The position numbers and the translations under genes are program-made. Below, in pieces: positions 61,445 through 64,000 of a stretch of 64,000 nt of DNA (the first letter of the stretch is position 1; every line of letters starts with the position of its first letter). Under the pieces are notes generated by a model. That model made no database searches. It was given only the letters and a program-made list of their open reading frames with translations, and was not told the origin of the DNA. Source of the stretch: an uncultured Bacillota bacterium (GTDB lineage Bacteria; Bacillota; Clostridia; Lachnospirales; Lachnospiraceae); contig CASEXH010000007.1 in the NCBI GenBank assembly GCA_949291945.1, positions 1-64,000 on the forward strand. The letters are read 5' to 3'.

Positions 61445-62437
61445 ATGAGAACCAGGGAAAAGCTTCTGACTTTTTTTGAGGAGAATAAAGGCAATTATTT
61501 TTCCGGGGAGGAGCTGGCCGCAAGGCTCTCTGTTTCCAGGACCGCCATATGGAAGGCAGTGAACAGCCTGCGGAAAGACGGCTATGAGATTGATGCGATC
61601 CCAAACAGGGGATACTGCCTTTCCACAGATACAGATATTTTGTCTGCCCAGGGAGTGAGAAAGTATCTGGAACCTGTCTGCGGGCCGATCAAGCTGGAAA
61701 TACTGACGTCAACAGAATCTACCAATGATTACCTGCGGGGGAAGGCCCTGGAGGGGTACAAGGAAGGTCTTACGGTTATTGCCGGGGAGCAGACCGGAGG
61801 GAGAGGAAGGACTGGCCGGAGTTTTTATTCCCCTGCCGATACGGGGATTTATATGAGCCTTCTTCTTAATCCGGAAAACTGCTCTCCTGCCAAGGCTGTA
61901 AAATTCACCACCATGGCGGCGGTGGCCGCCTGTCAGGCCATAGAGAAGGTTTCCCAAAAAAAGACACAGATTAAATGGGTCAATGATATCTACATCGAAG
62001 GAAAAAAAGTCAGTGGTATTCTTACAGAAGGCGCTGTCAGTCTGGAAAAAGGCACTCTGGAGTATGTGATCCTGGGGATGGGGCTCAACGTCTATCCACC
62101 CCGGGACGGATTTCCCCGGGAACTGGAAGGAACAGCTGGAACAGTTTTCCGGGAGAAAAAAAGTGATGGGAAAAACCGGCTGGCAGGAGAATTCCTGAAC
62201 GGTTTTATGCATTTTTATACAGACTGGGAAAATGCCGGATATGCCAGAGAATACCGGAACCGTAGCCTGGTACTGGGAAAGGGGATTCAGGTTCTGAATT
62301 CTGCGGGGGCCAGGAAAGCCAGAGCTTTGGATATTGATGAAAACTGCCGGCTGCTGGTAGAGTATGAGGATGGCAGCAGGGAGTGGCTGAGAGCAGGAGA
62401 GATCAGTATCCTGTCAGAGCAGCAGAATAGTTTTTAA
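61445..62437 (+). CDS. birA: bifunctional biotin ligase/biotin operon repressor
   Basis: 330 residues; GGGGGAGAG precedes the ATG. N-terminal winged helix (SGEELAARLSVSRTAIWKAVNSLRKDGYEI) gives repressor function; central ligase domain with GEQTGGRGRTGRSFYSPADTGIY (biotinyl-AMP loop GRGRxGR) and KWVNDIYIEGKKVSGILTE; C-terminal SH3-like domain. Attaches biotin to carboxylase carrier proteins in the cytoplasm and represses biotin genes when holding biotinyl-AMP. Confidence 0.95.
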   Translation: MRTREKLLTFFEENKGNYFSGEELAARLSVSRTAIWKAVNSLRKDGYEIDAIPNRGYCLSTDTDILSAQGVRKYLEPVCGPIKLEILTSTESTNDYLRGKALEGYKEGLTVIAGEQTGGRGRTGRSFYSPADTGIYMSLLLNPENCSPAKAVKFTTMAAVAACQAIEKVSQKKTQIKWVNDIYIEGKKVSGILTEGAVSLEKGTLEYVILGMGLNVYPPRDGFPRELEGTAGTVFREKKSDGKNRLAGEFLNGFMHFYTDWENAGYAREYRNRSLVLGKGIQVLNSAGARKARALDIDENCRLLVEYEDGSREWLRAGEISILSEQQNSF

Positions 62438-62592
62438 AGACGGATGCTGCCGGAATTTAAATTCTCTAAAACAGATAAAATTTCCGGGGTTTTCTTAATA
62501 AAATGCATAAATTGCATAAAAATAAAATTTCTGTCAAAATATCTTTGACAGACAAAAAAATCTGAGTTACACTTCAACGCATAAAAGCAAAG

Positions 62593-62625
62593 GCGCTTCG
62601 GAGCTTTCCGGAGCGCTTTTCTTTT
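62593..62625 (+). terminator. birA terminator
   Basis: GCGCTTCGGA (62593-62602) / TCCGGAGCGC (62607-62616), then TTTTCTTTT. Confidence 0.88.
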
Positions 62626-62684
62626 ACTATTCATAAGCAACGGACAGAGACAGGCTTTGCCAGGAGCTGCCTGTAGTATCGCAG

Positions 62685-62789
62685 CGGATAGGGAAGGACT
62701 CTTCCCTATCCGATTACCGCAGGTTGTGAAAGAATAAAAGGTGCTGCCGCATTAATCAAAATTGAGACTATGACTAATGCGACAGCACC
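62685..62789. repeat. two hairpins between birA and amt; second is dispersed repeat copy B
   Basis: CGGATAGGGAAG (62685-62696) / CTTCCCTATCCG (62701-62712), perfect 12-base stem. Then GGTGCTGCCGCATTA (62740-62754) / TAATGCGACAGCACC (62775-62789) with one mismatch and a loop starting ATCAAAA, clearly related to the hairpin at 41130-41171. The second hairpin ends 31 bases before the amt start, so it could be a 5' leader structure. The rest of 62438-62819 contains no gene. Confidence 0.7.
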
Positions 62790-62819
62790 GGGTATATAGG
62801 GAGGAGAGGAGGATACTTT

Positions 62820-64000
62820 ATGACAGAGGAAATTTTATCTGCAATCAATGAAAGTGTAGGTACGGAGGTATTTGGCATCTGGTTTCTCATCGGAGCTGCT
62901 TTTGTATTCTTTATGCAGGCAGGCTTCGCCATGGTGGAGACAGGTTTTACCAGAGCGAAAAACGCAGGAAATATTATTATGAAAAACCTTATGGATTTTT
63001 GTATCGGAACCTGCGTGTTTATTGTTTTAGGCTGCGGACTGCTCCTTGGGGAGGATGCGCTGGGAGGGTTCCTGGGGCTCCCTACCCTGGGGATTTTTAC
63101 GGATTATGCCAATTTTGACTGGTCCAATTTTGTTTTTAACCTGGTGTTCTGTGCTACGGCGGCCACGATCGTATCTGGCTCTATGGCAGAGAGAACTAAA
63201 TTTTTAGCTTACTGTATATATTCCGGAGTGATCTCCGCAGTGATCTATCCTATAGAAGCACACTGGATCTGGGGCGGCGGATGGCTCTCTTCTCTGGGCT
63301 TCCATGATTTTGCCGGTTCATGTGCTATCCATATGGTAGGCGGTCTGACTGCTTTTATCGGAGCCGCTATGGTAGGCGCAAGAATCGGAAAATTTACGAG
63401 GGATAAAAATGGAAAGGTCATAAAGGTAAATGCTTTTCCCGGACACAATCTGGTGATCGGAGCTCTGGGGTGTTTTATCCTGTGGTTTGGCTGGTATGGA
63501 TTTAACGGTGCGGCGGCTACTACAGGCCCCCAGCTTGCCTCTATATTTATGTCAACGACTATTTCGCCGGCAGTTGCAACAGTTGTATGCATGATCTTTA
63601 CCTGGATCAGATATGGAAAGCCGGATGTTTCTATGTGCCTCAATGCCTCTCTGGCAGGTCTGGTGGCTATTACAGCTCCCTGTGATGTGACAGATACCAC
63701 AGGAGCCATTATTATCGGGGCAGTAGCCGGCGTGCTGGTTGTCTTCGGCGTATGGTTCTGTGATAATGTAGTTCATGTAGATGACCCGGTAGGCGCTGTT
63801 GCGGTTCACTGTCTGAACGGTATCTGGGGAACCCTGGCAGTAGGGCTTTTTGCTACAGACACAGCGCCGGAATCTATGATCAACGGTCTTTTCTACGGCG
63901 GCGGCTTTAAGCAGCTGGGAATCCAGCTGTTGGGAGTGATCACGGTATTGGCCTGGACAGCAGTAACTATGATCATTGTGTTTAAACTGATCGATATGAC
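62820..64000 (+). CDS. amt: ammonium transporter, cut by window end
   Basis: Start ATG 62820 with GGAGG 8 bases before; open to the last base (393 codons seen). Amt/MEP family: FGIWFLIGAAFVFFMQAGFA, MVETGFTRAKNAGNIIMKNL, FNLVFCATAATIVSGSMAER, the pore-lining histidines in CAIHMVGGLTAFIGA and VHCLNGIWGTLAVG, and DDPVGAVAVH. Around 11 membrane helices; nine to ten seen. Imports ammonium or conducts ammonia. Whether a P-II gene or C-terminal regulatory domain follows cannot be seen. Confidence 0.95.
   Translation, partial: MTEEILSAINESVGTEVFGIWFLIGAAFVFFMQAGFAMVETGFTRAKNAGNIIMKNLMDFCIGTCVFIVLGCGLLLGEDALGGFLGLPTLGIFTDYANFDWSNFVFNLVFCATAATIVSGSMAERTKFLAYCIYSGVISAVIYPIEAHWIWGGGWLSSLGFHDFAGSCAIHMVGGLTAFIGAAMVGARIGKFTRDKNGKVIKVNAFPGHNLVIGALGCFILWFGWYGFNGAAATTGPQLASIFMSTTISPAVATVVCMIFTWIRYGKPDVSMCLNASLAGLVAITAPCDVTDTTGAIIIGAVAGVLVVFGVWFCDNVVHVDDPVGAVAVHCLNGIWGTLAVGLFATDTAPESMINGLFYGGGFKQLGIQLLGVITVLAWTAVTMIIVFKLIDM

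Overview
The window reads as chromosome of a gut Firmicute of the Lachnospiraceae (Blautia-like). This is inferred from mid-range base composition, strong AGGAGG-type ribosome binding sites, many MATE exporters, flavodoxin lipoproteins, YesMN-type two-component systems and a Dlt-like operon. No rRNA, tRNA or CRISPR array was seen.

Layout. 1-3.2 kb: end of an integrated element (AbiE toxin-antitoxin pair, a small excisionase-like protein, a ribbon-helix-helix protein, a Tn916-type integrase) abutting a 3' fragment of metG. 3.9-9.1 kb: LysR regulator, flavodoxin/ferredoxin protein and aldo/keto reductase among decaying redox genes. 9.2-15 kb: MATE exporter, TetR regulator, oleate hydratase with an N-terminal anchor, and a Lon-like ATPase without protease domain. 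15-21 kb: RpiR regulator, solute-binding lipoprotein, an ABC ATPase cut short at a deletion junction, MATE exporter, cytidylate-kinase-like protein and a duplicated CmpB membrane protein. 21.6-29.3 kb: extracytoplasmic redox island (three flavodoxin lipoproteins, one with an in-frame amber codon; aldo/keto reductase; DUF362; ArsP-like permease; ApbE; DUF4405). 29.4-32.4 kb: gene graveyard (MNT/HEPN, DUF2971, Fic, metK and Tn554-type remnants). 32.6-41 kb: MarR-MATE, Gfo/Idh oxidoreductase, aldo/keto reductase, UvrA-like ABC protein, RpiR-NagB. 41.3-49.5 kb: lysine-rich lipoprotein, Dlt-like operon containing a PLP decarboxylase, and its two-component system. 49.7-60.3 kb: Mgl-type sugar transporter plus a YesMN-type sensor system with two binding proteins. 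60.3-64 kb: TSUP permease, structured repeats, BirA, ammonium transporter (cut by the window end).

Main discoveries. (1) The sugar-binding lipoprotein at 49757 is a circular permutant of the galactose-binding (MglB) fold: its order starts at the strand that normally follows the first ~80 residues, and those residues are at its C-terminus. A canonical-order paralogue lies at 59179 for direct comparison. Its permease partner carries a ~220-residue N-terminal coiled-coil extension. (2) Four promoters (21844, 25684, 28402, 35704) share one architecture: a palindromic ACC-N4-GGT box exactly 57 nt before a TATAAT-like -10, with further conserved positions between. They drive three flavodoxin operons and an aldo/keto reductase, so they define a redox regulon. 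(3) The Dlt-like operon contains an alanine-racemase-fold decarboxylase overlapping dltA, suggesting that the activated substituent may not be plain D-alanine. (4) Several dispersed hairpin repeats are present, including a 97-nt structured direct repeat at 61.2-61.4 kb.
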